Shown: positions 23,196 through 31,306, numbered from the stretch's first letter. The stretch: DNA of 34,280 bases from Actinotalea endophytica (GCF_025717005.1 NZ_JAOVZU010000006.1:289184-323463); one strand, 5' to 3'. Made by a program: numbers and translations. Notes: generated by a model from the letters alone, not told the origin.

Positions 23196-23726
23196 ATGCA
23201 ACCCAAACTGATCCACCACGTCGGCATCCTGGTAGCGAACCTGGAGGAAGCCATCGAGCGGTGGGAGCGGATCACGGGGTACACCTTCGGCCCGATCCAC
23301 CGGTACCGGAGCAGCCACTACCGCGACTCCAGCGAGCAGGACGAGCACCTCCACGACGCACGGCTCTCCTTCTCGCGCGAGGGGACGCCGCACATCGAGC
23401 TGCTCGAGGCGACCGGCACAGGTACGCACGGCGCAGCGAACCTGGGGGTTCACCACCTCGCCTTCGTCGACTACGGCGACCTGGAGGCGGAGCATGAGCG
23501 GGTCACCGGTCTGGGCCTGCAGGTCGACGGCCGCGACGTGAACGACGCCGGCGAGCTGCTGCTGTTCTTCACCGACCCGCCGAGCACCGATCACGTCCGA
23601 CTCGAGTTCGTCGCCCCGCGCGACCATCCCAATGTCATGGACGACGGTTCGCCGATGTGGCGCGACCCGAGCACCGGGCGATTCGACGCATGGGGACCGG
23701 ACGGCAAGGACTGGAGGGGTCGCTGA
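23196..23726 (+). CDS. VOC-superfamily (glyoxalase/epimerase-fold) metal enzyme in the sugar pathway
   Basis: A 176-residue protein with two beta-alpha-beta-beta-beta modules. IHHVGILVANLEEAIERW (residues 6-23) and VHHLAFVDYGDLEAEHERV (85-103) open the modules. Likely metal ligands are H8, E68 (HIELLE), H87 and E137 (RLEFV), the H-E-H-E arrangement of methylmalonyl-CoA epimerase-type VOC enzymes. AGGAG lies 4 nt before ATG 23196. It sits between the permease and the kinase, overlapping the kinase start by 1 nt, so it is co-translated with the pathway. An epimerase or isomerase acting on a keto-sugar acid before phosphorylation is a reasonable guess. No described yia/ula pathway known to me has such a member. 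Confidence 0.8.
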   Translation: MQPKLIHHVGILVANLEEAIERWERITGYTFGPIHRYRSSHYRDSSEQDEHLHDARLSFSREGTPHIELLEATGTGTHGAANLGVHHLAFVDYGDLEAEHERVTGLGLQVDGRDVNDAGELLLFFTDPPSTDHVRLEFVAPRDHPNVMDDGSPMWRDPSTGRFDAWGPDGKDWRGR

Positions 23727-25234
23727 TGGGGCGATACGTGATCGGGGTCGACAACGGCGGCACGTTCATCAAGGCCGGGATGTACGACCAGGACGGAACC
23801 CTCGTCGCGCTCGCGAAGGAGCGCAACGTCGTTCGCGCCCTGGCCGGGGGGCGGGTCGAGGTCGATCAGGAGGAGCTGTGGCAGGCCAACTGTCGGTGCG
23901 TGCGGCGGCTGATGGCCGACAGCGGCGTGCCGCCCGAGGAGGTCGAGTGCTTGGGCTTCGCGGGCCAGGGCAAGGGACTCTGGCTGCTCGGTGACCGTGG
24001 GGAGCTGGTTCGTGCCGGGATCACGTCCGCGGACGACCGTGCCTGGCGCTACGCGGAGCAGTGGAAGGCGGACGGCAGGGCCGCTGCGATCTTCCCGGCG
24101 ACCCTTCAGGGTCTCTTCAGCTCCCACCCGGTGACCATCCTCAGGTGGCTGAAGGACCACGAGCCCGAGGTGTACGACGCCGCACGCTGGGTCTTCTCGA
24201 TGAAGGACTACCTCGTCTTCCGCGCGACCGGCGAGGTCGTGTCGGACTACTGCAACCAGTCGGGCAACAGCTTCATCAACCTCGCGACGCGCGAGTACGA
24301 CCCGACGATCCTCGAGAAGCTGGGCGTCCCCGAGTTCATCGAGAAGCTTCCTCCCCTGTTCGAGGCCGCTGAGGTCGTCGGTTCGGTCACGGCGGCGGCG
24401 GCAGCCGAGCTCGGCTGCGCGGGGGGGACCGCAGTCATCGCGGGCATGTTCGACGTGGATGCGAGCGCGGTGGCGGCCGGTCTGGTCGACCAGTCGGTCG
24501 TGTGCCTCATCACCGGCACCGCGGGGGTGAATGTGTACGCCGCGCCGGAGCCGGTGGCCGACGGTTCGGTGGCCATGAACTCGCTCTACTGCATCCCGCA
24601 GACCTACCTGGTCGAGGAGGGCTCGAACACCTCGGTCGGGACGATGGAGTGGGTCGCGGACACCCTCTTCGGTCCGGAGCTTCGGGCCGCCTGGGACGAC
24701 CGCTCGGCGGTCTACGGCCAGATGGCGGGGGCCGCTCGTTCGGTCGAGGTCACCTCGAGCGACGCAGTGTTCCTCCCGTTCCTCCAAGGCGATGGCTTCG
24801 GGGGGCGCAGCGGCGGGGTGTGGGCCGGTCTGTCGTCGACCGATCGGCGCGAGCACCTGACAAGGGCCGCCTTCGAGGGAGTGGTGTTCGCCCATCGGCG
24901 GCACATCGATCGACTGCTTCGGCATCGGCCCGCGCCGCGTGCCTACCGGATCGCCGGCGGGGCTGCCCGCTCGGCGCACTGGGTGCAGCTGTTCGCCGAC
25001 GTGCTCCAGCGGCCGATCGAGGTCACGACCGAGAGCGAGCTCGGCGTCAAGGGTGTGGGCATCGCAGCCGGCATCGCCACGGGCGTGTACACGGGCTTCG
25101 CCGATGCCGTGGCGAAGCTTGCGCCGGCGAACGAGACGGTCGAGCCGGACGCTGCGATGGCCGAGCACTACGACCGCAAGTACGACAGGTTCAGCCGCGC
25201 GGCCGAGCGGCTCCGCGATGTCTGGGCCGACTGA
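23726..25234 (+). CDS. lyxK: FGGY-family kinase, L-xylulose/3-keto-L-gulonate kinase-like
   Basis: A 502-residue FGGY kinase. The phosphate loop is GVDNGGTFIKAGMYD (7-21), the active-site motif is GFAGQGKGLWLL (77-88), the LyxK-like segment HPVTILRWLKDHEPE lies at residues 134-148, and the catalytic base is D243 in GMFDVDA. The AQGKG and HPVxLLRWLKxHEPE motifs are those of E. coli LyxK (YiaP), which phosphorylates L-xylulose and 3-keto-L-gulonate. ATG 23726 overlaps the VOC stop (TGATG) with GGAGGGG upstream. It is followed by decarboxylase and epimerase genes in the same order as in the yia operon. A rare L-sugar substrate is inferred from this context. Confidence 0.82.
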   Translation: MGRYVIGVDNGGTFIKAGMYDQDGTLVALAKERNVVRALAGGRVEVDQEELWQANCRCVRRLMADSGVPPEEVECLGFAGQGKGLWLLGDRGELVRAGITSADDRAWRYAEQWKADGRAAAIFPATLQGLFSSHPVTILRWLKDHEPEVYDAARWVFSMKDYLVFRATGEVVSDYCNQSGNSFINLATREYDPTILEKLGVPEFIEKLPPLFEAAEVVGSVTAAAAAELGCAGGTAVIAGMFDVDASAVAAGLVDQSVVCLITGTAGVNVYAAPEPVADGSVAMNSLYCIPQTYLVEEGSNTSVGTMEWVADTLFGPELRAAWDDRSAVYGQMAGAARSVEVTSSDAVFLPFLQGDGFGGRSGGVWAGLSSTDRREHLTRAAFEGVVFAHRRHIDRLLRHRPAPRAYRIAGGAARSAHWVQLFADVLQRPIEVTTESELGVKGVGIAAGIATGVYTGFADAVAKLAPANETVEPDAAMAEHYDRKYDRFSRAAERLRDVWAD

Positions 25235-25270
25235 CCGACGCCGACTTCGGAACGGGAGAGAGAGAGTCAC

Positions 25271-25903
25271 ATGAAGTTGCAGGTTGCACTGGACACCTTC
25301 TCGCTGGAGACCGCGGTCGCGGTCCTCGAGCGGATCGCGCCCTGGGTCGACGTCGCCGAGATCGGGACGGGTCTGGGGATCAGCGCCGGCATCGAAGCCG
25401 TGCGAGTCATCAAGGAGGCGCATCCGCAGCTCGAGGTGCTCTCCGACATCAAGATCATGGACGGCGGCGAGAGCATGGCGGCGTTCGTGCTCGATGGCGG
25501 CGCCGACATCGTGTCGGTCCTGGGCGTGACGGACGACGCGACCGTCGCTGCAGCCGTCGGCGCAGCGCACGAGCGCGGCAAGCGGGTGCTCTGCGACATG
25601 ATCGGCGTGCGTGACGTCGCCACACGGGCCGCGGAGCTCGACTCCCTGGGTGTCGACCTGGTCTGCGTCCACACGCCCTACGACCTCCGCGAGACGGTCA
25701 AGCCACCGGCCGAGGCGCTCGTCCAGGTGAAGGCAGCCGTGACCCGAGCCGGCACGGTGGTCACGGGCGGCATCAAGCTCGACACCGTCGACTCGATCGT
25801 GGCGCTTGCCCCGGACGTGGTGGTCGTCGGCAGCGGCATCATGGCCGCCGCTGACCCTGAGGCAGCGGCGAAGGCCTTCCACCGAGCGGTGCACGCCGCC
25901 TAA
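25271..25903 (+). CDS. HPS/KGPDC-family enzyme (3-keto-L-gulonate-6-P decarboxylase or hexulose-6-P synthase-like)
   Basis: A 210-residue TIM-barrel member of the OMP decarboxylase suprafamily. The shared residues are D8, E30, the metal/catalytic triad D59-x-K61-x-x-D64, H134 and the phosphate-binding GSGI at 187-190. The residues known to separate the two activities are mixed: D109 is HPS-like (E112 in E. coli KGPDC), Y137 replaces KGPDC R139, and T165 is KGPDC-like (T169). Overall sequence, for example DMIGVRDVATRA, is closer to hexulose-6-phosphate synthase. The operon (LyxK-type kinase, UlaE, UlaF) argues for decarboxylation of a 3-keto-hexonate 6-phosphate to L-xylulose 5-P. The function is therefore left between the two. 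Confidence 0.8.
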   Translation: MKLQVALDTFSLETAVAVLERIAPWVDVAEIGTGLGISAGIEAVRVIKEAHPQLEVLSDIKIMDGGESMAAFVLDGGADIVSVLGVTDDATVAAAVGAAHERGKRVLCDMIGVRDVATRAAELDSLGVDLVCVHTPYDLRETVKPPAEALVQVKAAVTRAGTVVTGGIKLDTVDSIVALAPDVVVVGSGIMAAADPEAAAKAFHRAVHAA

Positions 25904-25946
25904 GCACGACCGACTCCCGGCACCGGCCGGGCAGCCACTCCCATCG

Positions 25947-25974
25947 AACGCTCGGCGCGTACGCGCCCAGCGTT
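25947..25974 (+). repeat. 28-bp inverted repeat between the decarboxylase and 3-epimerase genes
   Basis: AACGCTCGGCGCGT and its complement ACGCGCCCAGCGTT meet with no spacer and one mismatched pair, so the 28 bp form a near-perfect dyad. It lies 43 nt after the stop. It could be an intercistronic RNA hairpin that tunes expression of the last two genes, or a regulator site. No T run follows directly. Confidence 0.55.
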
Positions 25975-26001
25975 GGCGAAGCACACCCTTTTGGAGGCGA
26001 C

Positions 26002-26160
26002 GTGCCTGGTCACGACTGGTGCAGTCGACGCCCTCGGCAACCCGCGCGCAGCGCGAGGGCCATCAGCGACGTTGCGTTCGCGCGGGCCCCTGACGAGCTC
26101 GACCGACAGGTCGGCGTTCGCGTGCTTCACGTCGCGGGTCCCCGGGGGTGGTCGCGGTGA
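26002..26160 (+). CDS. Possible 52-residue leader ORF overlapping the 3-epimerase start
   Basis: GTG 26002 is preceded by TTTTGGAGG at good spacing, the strongest ribosome binding site in this 244-bp gap. The frame runs to TGA 26158-26160, 13 nt into the next gene, whose own start lacks a good ribosome binding site. The peptide (Arg/Ala-rich, starting VPGHDWCSRRP) resembles nothing known to me. It may serve to couple translation into the epimerase, or be spurious. Confidence 0.28.
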   Translation: MPGHDWCSRRPRQPARSARAISDVAFARAPDELDRQVGVRVLHVAGPRGWSR

Positions 26161-27062
26161 CCGCGCTGCGACCGGTGACCTGGGGGGTCGAGCTCGGCGT
26201 CTATGAGAAGGCGCTCCGGTGGGCGGGTTCCTGGGACGATCTGTTCCGGCAGGCCGCTGATGCGGGGTTCGCCTTCGTGGACCTCTCGGTCGACGAGACG
26301 GACGACCGCGTCTCCCGTCTCTGGTGGCCGGATGCGGTGCGCGGGGAGGTTCGCGAGGCGAGCCTGCGCCACGGTGTGGCGATCGGCGGCCTGTGCCTGT
26401 CGGCGCACCGCAAGGTCGCTCCGGGCAGCGCTGACCCGGCCGTGCGGCGACGGTCGCAGGAGCTGCTGCTGCGCAGCGTGGACCTGAGCGTGGACCTGGG
26501 TGCCCCGCTGATCCAGGTCGCGGGCTACTACGCCTTCTACGAGGCTCCCCGGTCGGGGGCACGCGAGCACTACCTCGACGTGATCGCCGCGGGCGCCGCC
26601 TATGCCGCACAGCGGGGCGTGATGCTCGGTATCGAGAACGTCGACGGGACCGACATCACCTCGATCAGCCGGGCGCTGGAAGCGTGCGACGAGATCGGGT
26701 CGGCCCACCTTCAGCTGTATCCGGACATCGGCAACCTGACCGAACGCGGTCTTGACGTCGTCGCCGAGCTCGCCGCGGGCCGCGGGCGGATGCTCGCGCT
26801 GCACGTGAAGGACACGCGCCCGGGCGAGCCGCGACGGGTCCCGATGGGCACGGGGGCCGTCCCGTGGGCGAAGGCGTTCACCGAGCTCGCTCGGCAGGGG
26901 TGGTCGGGGCGGATGCTCATCGAGATGTGGAACGACTCGCGGCCCGACTCCGCCGCGGAGGCACAACGCGCGCGGGAGTTCATCCGGGGCCGGCTCGAGG
27001 CCGCCGGCATCCCGGTCGCCACGCGGACGCCAGGACCGGTGGCTGAACGCCACGCTCAGTAG
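26148..27062 (+). CDS. ulaE: L-ribulose/L-xylulose 5-phosphate 3-epimerase (UlaE/SgbU family)
   Basis: A 304-residue TIM-barrel sugar-phosphate epimerase. It is highly similar to E. coli UlaE/SgbU throughout: LGVYEKAL near residue 16, VDLSVDETDDRVSRL, CLSAHRK, LQLYPDIGNL, HVKDTRPGE and IEMW. The metal ligands E163, D193, H219 and E259 are all present. GTG 26148 is used; GTG 26157 is equally possible. It interconverts L-xylulose 5-P and L-ribulose 5-P, the step between the decarboxylase and the 4-epimerase. It is the most securely identified enzyme of cluster B and anchors the pathway assignment. Confidence 0.92.
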   Translation: MVAVTALRPVTWGVELGVYEKALRWAGSWDDLFRQAADAGFAFVDLSVDETDDRVSRLWWPDAVRGEVREASLRHGVAIGGLCLSAHRKVAPGSADPAVRRRSQELLLRSVDLSVDLGAPLIQVAGYYAFYEAPRSGAREHYLDVIAAGAAYAAQRGVMLGIENVDGTDITSISRALEACDEIGSAHLQLYPDIGNLTERGLDVVAELAAGRGRMLALHVKDTRPGEPRRVPMGTGAVPWAKAFTELARQGWSGRMLIEMWNDSRPDSAAEAQRAREFIRGRLEAAGIPVATRTPGPVAERHAQ

Positions 27063-27079
27063 CACCTTGGAGGAGAGCA

Positions 27080-27751
27080 GTGCTGGACGAACTCAAAGGA
27101 CAGGTCTGCGAGGCGAACCTCGCCCTTCCGCGACATGGGTTGGTGACGTGGACGAGCGGGAACGTCTCAGCGCGCGACGAGGAGAGCGGGCTCGTGGTGA
27201 TCAAGCCATCGGGTCTCCGGTACGAGGTGATGACCAGCGAGGACATGGTCGTGGTCGACCTCGAGGGCAGAGTTGTCGAGGGCGGGAGAGGCCCGTCGTC
27301 CGACACGTTGTCGCACCTCGGCGTCTACCGCGCTCGCGCTGACGTGGCTGCCGTCGTCCACACTCACTCTCGCTATGCCACGGCGTGGGCTGCCATCGGC
27401 GAGACGATCCCGTGCGCGCTCACCGCGATCGCGGACGAGTTCGGTGGCGACGTTCCGCTCGGGGACTATGCGCCCATCGGATCGGACGCGATCGGCGCCG
27501 AGATCGTGCGATGCATCGGCGACTCACCCGCGATCCTGATGAAGCACCACGGTGTCTTCACGATCGGCCCGACCATCGACAAGGCGCTCCAAGCCGCGGT
27601 GATGGTCGAGGACGTGGCGCACACGATGGCGATCGCGCGGGGCCTCGGTGAACCCGTTCGCCTCTCGGCGGAGCGGATCGCCGAGAACTGGGATCGGTAT
27701 CGACACCGGTACGGCACCAGCGCGGCCAGCGAAGGGGTGTCGCGGGTGTAG
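27080..27751 (+). CDS. Class II aldolase family L-ribulose-5-phosphate 4-epimerase (AraD/UlaF/SgbE type)
   Basis: A 223-residue protein of the normal AraD length. The zinc ligands are H94 and H96 (VVHTHSRYAT) and H157 (KHHGVFT). TSGNVS (25-30) and SSDTLSH (73-79, with D75 as the likely acid/base) are the phosphate and catalytic motifs of the 4-epimerases. GGAGGAGAG lies upstream of GTG 27080. As the last gene of the cluster B operon it would convert L-ribulose 5-P to D-xylulose 5-P, which enters the pentose-phosphate pathway. An aldolase function, as in fuculose-phosphate aldolase, is less likely because of the UlaE partner. Confidence 0.88.
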   Translation: MLDELKGQVCEANLALPRHGLVTWTSGNVSARDEESGLVVIKPSGLRYEVMTSEDMVVVDLEGRVVEGGRGPSSDTLSHLGVYRARADVAAVVHTHSRYATAWAAIGETIPCALTAIADEFGGDVPLGDYAPIGSDAIGAEIVRCIGDSPAILMKHHGVFTIGPTIDKALQAAVMVEDVAHTMAIARGLGEPVRLSAERIAENWDRYRHRYGTSAASEGVSRV

Positions 27752-27763
27752 CCCGATGCCGTC

Positions 27764-27784
27764 GTCGCCGCGGTGGCCGGCGAC
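27764..27784. terminator. Possible bidirectional terminator between convergent operons
   Basis: GTCGCCG (27764-27770) and CGGCGAC (27778-27784) form a perfect 7-bp stem with a 7-nt loop, in the 44-bp gap between the 4-epimerase and ribH stops. There is no T tract. Its position between convergent genes supports termination in both directions. Confidence 0.4.
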
Positions 27785-27795
27785 CGACCCTGCGC

Positions 27796-28287
27796 TCAGC
27801 GGCTCCACGGCGGCGCCGCACGCAAGGTCAGCGCGGTCGCGACGGCCGCCTGGGCGGCCTCGTACCCCTTGTCCTCGCGAGACCCCGGGAGCCCGGCACG
27901 GTCGATCGCCTGGGCGTCGTCGTCGCAGGTCAGCACGCCGAACCCGACCGGCACGCCGGTGCTCACGGACACCTGGGTGAGGCCGTCCGTCGCCGCCTGG
28001 CACACGTAGTCGAAGTGTGGGGTCCCGCCGCGGATCACGACCCCGAGCGCGACGACCGCGTCGGCGCCCGCGTCGGCGAGGCGCCGGGCCGCCACCGGCA
28101 GCTCGAACGAGCCGGGGACGCGGACGACGTCCGCCTCGGTGATCGTCGCGCCGGCCTCGTCGAGGGCGCGCAGCGTTCCGGCGACCAGACCGTCCATGAC
28201 CGTGGTGTGCCAGCTCGCGGCCACGACGGCGATGCGCAGACCGCGCGCGTCGAGGTGGGCCGGGGCGGGTGCGCCGGTGCCGCTCAT
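27796..28287 (-). CDS. ribH: 6,7-dimethyl-8-ribityllumazine synthase
   Basis: A 163-residue lumazine synthase. It condenses 5-amino-6-ribitylamino-uracil with 3,4-dihydroxy-2-butanone 4-P in riboflavin synthesis. Motifs: [12 protein letters not shown] at the substrate site, [25 protein letters not shown] with the catalytic histidine, [20 protein letters not shown] and the C-terminal [13 protein letters not shown] 28287 overlaps the ribBA stop by 4 nt. It is the last gene of the rib operon. Confidence 0.97.
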   Translation of the reverse strand: MSGTGAPAPAHLDARGLRIAVVAASWHTTVMDGLVAGTLRALDEAGATITEADVVRVPGSFELPVAARRLADAGADAVVALGVVIRGGTPHFDYVCQAATDGLTQVSVSTGVPVGFGVLTCDDDAQAIDRAGLPGSREDKGYEAAQAAVATALTLRAAPPWSR

Positions 28288-29582
28288 CGGATCTCCTGAG
28301 GGGTCGGGGCGGCGCCGTTGGCACCGCTGGTGGGTTCGTCGTCGAGCAGGTGGCCCATCAGCTGGGCCTTGGTCGCCAGGTAGGTGGCGTTGTGCGCCGT
28401 CCGGCCGACGCGCAGCGGCTGCGGGTCGACCTCGACGCCGTGCGCCATCAGGCCCGCGACCTTCGCCGGGTTGTTCGTCAGCAGCCGGACCCCGGTCAGC
28501 CCGAGGTCGGCGAGGATCGCCGCGGCCGCGCCGTACTCGCGGCGGTCGGCCGGCAGCCCGAGGTCCAGGTTGGCCTGGACGGTGTCCCGGCCGGCGTCCT
28601 GCAGCGCGTACGCGTCGATCTTCGGCAGCAGCCCGATCCCGCGACCCTCGTGGCCGCGCAGGTAGACCACGGCGCCGCCCTCGCGTGCGGCCTGGTCGAG
28701 CGCCGCCTCGAGCTGCGGCCCGCAGTCGCAGCGCAGCGACCCGAACGCGTCCCCGGTGAGGCACTCGGAGTGCACCCGCACCACCGGCACGGCCGCGGGA
28801 TGCTCGGGTGCGACCGGGACGAGCGCGACGTGGTCGGCGCCGGTGCGCAGGTCGCGGTAGCCGTGCACGGTGAACTCGCCGTGTCGCGTCGGCAGCTGGG
28901 CCGACCCGGTCCGGTGCACCCGGGGGCGGCGGTCGGGGTCCGCCGCGACGGGCGCGTCGTCGCCGTGCTCACGACGCCAGGCGATCAGGTCCGCGATGGA
29001 CAGCAGGACGAGGCCGGCCTCGCGGGCCAGGGCGGCGCTGTCGTCGAGCCGCATCATCGTGCCGTCGTCGTTCACGAGCTCGGCGATCCCGGCGACCGGG
29101 TCGAGCCCCGCGAGCCGGCACAGGTCCACCGCAGCCTCGGTGTGCCCGGCACGGTGCAGGACGCCGCCGGGCACCGCGCGGAGCGGCAGGACGTGGCCGG
29201 GCCGGATCACGTCGTCGGGCCCGGCCGCCGGGTCGGCCAGCACGCGCAGGGTCCGGGCACGGTCGGCGGCCGAGATGCCGGTGGTGACCCCGTGCGTCGC
29301 GTCCACCGTGACCGTGTACGCCGTGCGCCGCGGGTCCTGGCTGTGCGGCACCATCAGCGGCAGGTCGAGCGCGTCGGCGCGGGCCGCCGGCATCGGGGCG
29401 CACAGGTACCCCGACGAGTGCCGGATGGTCCACGCGACCCACTCGGCCGTGGCGGTGCCGGCCGCGAGCACGACGTCCGCCTCGTTCTCGCGGTCGGGGG
29501 AGTCCACCACCAGCACCGGCTGCCCGCTGCGCAGCGCCTCGAGCGCGTCCTCCACGGTGCCGAGCACCACGTCGTCGGTCAT
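28284..29582 (-). CDS. ribBA: Bifunctional 3,4-dihydroxy-2-butanone 4-phosphate synthase / GTP cyclohydrolase II
   Basis: A 432-residue fusion enzyme. The N-terminal RibB domain (about 1-205) has [15 protein letters not shown] with the metal-binding acidic residues, [24 protein letters not shown] and GHTEAAVDL. The C-terminal RibA domain (about 215-415) has the zinc cysteines in [17 protein letters not shown], the catalytic [12 protein letters not shown] and LLTNNPAK. It provides both starting compounds of riboflavin. ATG 29582 overlaps the ribE stop (ATGA) with GGAGGG upstream. A Gly is replaced by Ala in the usual DRENEGD motif (ENEAD), a conservative change next to the acidic ligands. Confidence 0.96.
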   Translation of the reverse strand: MTDDVVLGTVEDALEALRSGQPVLVVDSPDRENEADVVLAAGTATAEWVAWTIRHSSGYLCAPMPAARADALDLPLMVPHSQDPRRTAYTVTVDATHGVTTGISAADRARTLRVLADPAAGPDDVIRPGHVLPLRAVPGGVLHRAGHTEAAVDLCRLAGLDPVAGIAELVNDDGTMMRLDDSAALAREAGLVLLSIADLIAWRREHGDDAPVAADPDRRPRVHRTGSAQLPTRHGEFTVHGYRDLRTGADHVALVPVAPEHPAAVPVVRVHSECLTGDAFGSLRCDCGPQLEAALDQAAREGGAVVYLRGHEGRGIGLLPKIDAYALQDAGRDTVQANLDLGLPADRREYGAAAAILADLGLTGVRLLTNNPAKVAGLMAHGVEVDPQPLRVGRTAHNATYLATKAQLMGHLLDDEPTSGANGAAPTPQEIR

Positions 29583-30220
29583 GACCGTGCTCCCTCCTGT
29601 GTGCTGTCCTGCGAGTCGATCTGCGTGTCGGTCTGCGCGCCGAGCAGCCGCTCGACGTACTTCGCGACCACGTCCACCTCGAGGTTCACCTGGTCGCCGG
29701 GCTCGAGGGCGCCGAGGGTCGTCACCTCGAGCGTCGTGGGGATCAGCGAGACCCCGAACCAGTCGTCGCCCACGCCGGTGACGGTCAGCGAGACCCCGCT
29801 CACCGCGATCGAGCCCTTCTCGGCGACGTACTTCGCCAGCGGGGCGGGGAGCGCGAACCGCAGGTCGTCCCAGCGCGGGCCGGGGTTCCGTTCGAGCAGG
29901 GTCCCGACCCCGTCGACGTGCCCCTGGACGAGGTGACCGTCGAGCCTGCCGTCGGCCCGCACCGCGCGCTCGAGGTTGACCCGCCCACCGACCTCGAGCC
30001 CGCCGAGGGTCGTCCGGGCGAGCGTCTCGGGCATGGCGTCGACGCCGAACGTGCCGTCGTGCACGTCGACGACCGTCAGGCACACGCCGTCGACCGCGAT
30101 CGAGTCCCCCAGGTGCACGTCCTCGGTGACCAGGGGGCCGTGCAGCTCCAGCCGAGCGTCCTGACCGCGCAGGTGGACGCCGGCGACGGTGCCGAGCTCC
30201 TCGACGATTCCGGTGAACAT
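29579..30220 (-). CDS. ribE: Riboflavin synthase, alpha subunit
   Basis: A 213-residue protein made of two lumazine-binding repeats, each a beta barrel. The start MFTGIVEELG is invariant for the family. Repeat one has SIAVDGVCLTV and repeat two has SIAVSGVSLTV; GHVDGVG joins them. It dismutates two lumazines to riboflavin. ATG 30220 overlaps the ribD stop by 1 nt. The last 15 residues (rich in D, Q, S and T) are a poorly conserved tail. Confidence 0.96.
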   Translation of the reverse strand: MFTGIVEELGTVAGVHLRGQDARLELHGPLVTEDVHLGDSIAVDGVCLTVVDVHDGTFGVDAMPETLARTTLGGLEVGGRVNLERAVRADGRLDGHLVQGHVDGVGTLLERNPGPRWDDLRFALPAPLAKYVAEKGSIAVSGVSLTVTGVGDDWFGVSLIPTTLEVTTLGALEPGDQVNLEVDVVAKYVERLLGAQTDTQIDSQDSTQEGARS

Positions 30221-31306
30221 CAGACCTCCAGGTGGGGCTGGGTGGGACGGGCGACGACGAGCACGTCGGGCCCGAGTCTGTGCACGTCGACCGTGCGCAG
30301 CCGCAGCGCCTGCGCGATGGTCGCGATCCCGAGCGGGCCGACCGCGGCCGGCCCGTCTCCGAGCAGCGCGGGCGCCAGGTACGCGTGGACCTCGTCGACC
30401 AGTCCGGCACGCAGGAACGCCGCGGCGACGGTGGGGCCGCCCTCGACGAGCACGTGGCGGACCTGCCGGCCGGCGAGCAGCGCCACGGCGCGAGCCGGGT
30501 CGTGGCCCGGCACCTGGACCAGCTCGCCGCCCTCCCCGCGCAGCCGGGCCCCGGCGGGCACCGCACGGTCGCCGAGCACGACCCGCAGCGGCTGGTGGTC
30601 CGCCGCCCGGTCCTCGGCGGACCGGACCGTGAGTGCGGGGTCGTCCGCGAGGACGGTGCCGGTGCCGACCGCGATCGCGTCGACCCGGGCACGCACCCCG
30701 TGGGCGTGCGCACGGGACTCCGCTGACGTGATCCAGCGGCTCGTCCCATCCTGCGCCGCCACCCGGCCGTCCAGCGTCGTGGCCATCTTGAGGGTGACCC
30801 AGGGGGTGCCGCGGCGGACCGAGGTGAGCCAGACCTCGAGCTGGTCCTCGACCGCGTCGTCGAGCAGGCCGGACTCGACCTCCACGCCGGCCGTGCGCAG
30901 CCGCGCCGCGCCACCGCCCGCCGGCGACGGGTCGGCCACCGCGTGCACGACCCGCGCGACACCGGCCTCGAGCAGGGCTCGCGTGCAGGGGCCGGTGCGT
31001 CCGGTGGTGTCGCACGGCTCGAGGGTGACCACCGCGGTCGCGCCGGCCACGTCGTGACCGGCCGCTCGCGCGGCGGCCAGGGCGGCGACCTCGGCGTGCG
31101 CGGTGCCGGCGCCGCGGTGCCAGCCCTCGCCGAGGACCCGGCCGTCCCGGTCCAGCAGCACGGCACCGACCTGGGGGTTCGGACCGTGTGCCGGTCCGCG
31201 CGCGGCGAGCTCGACCGCGCGCGGCCGCGCGTCGCGGGCGCGCAGCCGCGGGTCCAGGGCGCCGCGGGCCCCGCGGTCAGGCTCCGGGGACGACGACAGG
31301 CGTCAC
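30220..31306 (-). CDS. ribD: Bifunctional diaminohydroxyphosphoribosylaminopyrimidine deaminase / 5-amino-6-(5-phosphoribosylamino)uracil reductase, with abnormal 5' end
   Basis: The N-terminal cytidine-deaminase-like domain has HAEV and PCDTTGRTGPC (zinc ligands). The C-terminal reductase domain has PWVTLKMATTLDGRVA, SRWITS and VLVEGGPTVAAAFL. The first ATG/GTG/TTG in frame is GTG 31161, but that would drop the conserved helix and the PNPQVGAV loop, which are encoded in frame upstream (AVELAARGP, GPNPQVGA) back to a TGA at 31303-31305. A GTG at 31306, directly after the riboswitch platform hairpin, opens another frame that ends after nine codons; removing one base from the CCCC run (31286-31289) would join the frames. 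So ribD either starts at a CTG or carries a one-base insertion or sequencing error. Coordinates assume the GTG 31306 start. Confidence 0.85.

Noticed and set aside
10609-25903. A ribulose monophosphate (formaldehyde) pathway formed by the HPS-like and SIS proteins
   Set aside because: The SIS protein is closer to KdsD/GutQ than to hexuloisomerase, the two genes are in different operons 14 kb apart, and each has sugar-catabolic neighbours and no methanol or formaldehyde genes.
23591-25984. A 797-residue minus-strand open frame opposite the kinase and decarboxylase
   Set aside because: Composition (Arg/His/Asp-rich, no domain) is typical of antisense shadow in high-GC DNA; the plus-strand genes have motifs and ribosome binding sites.
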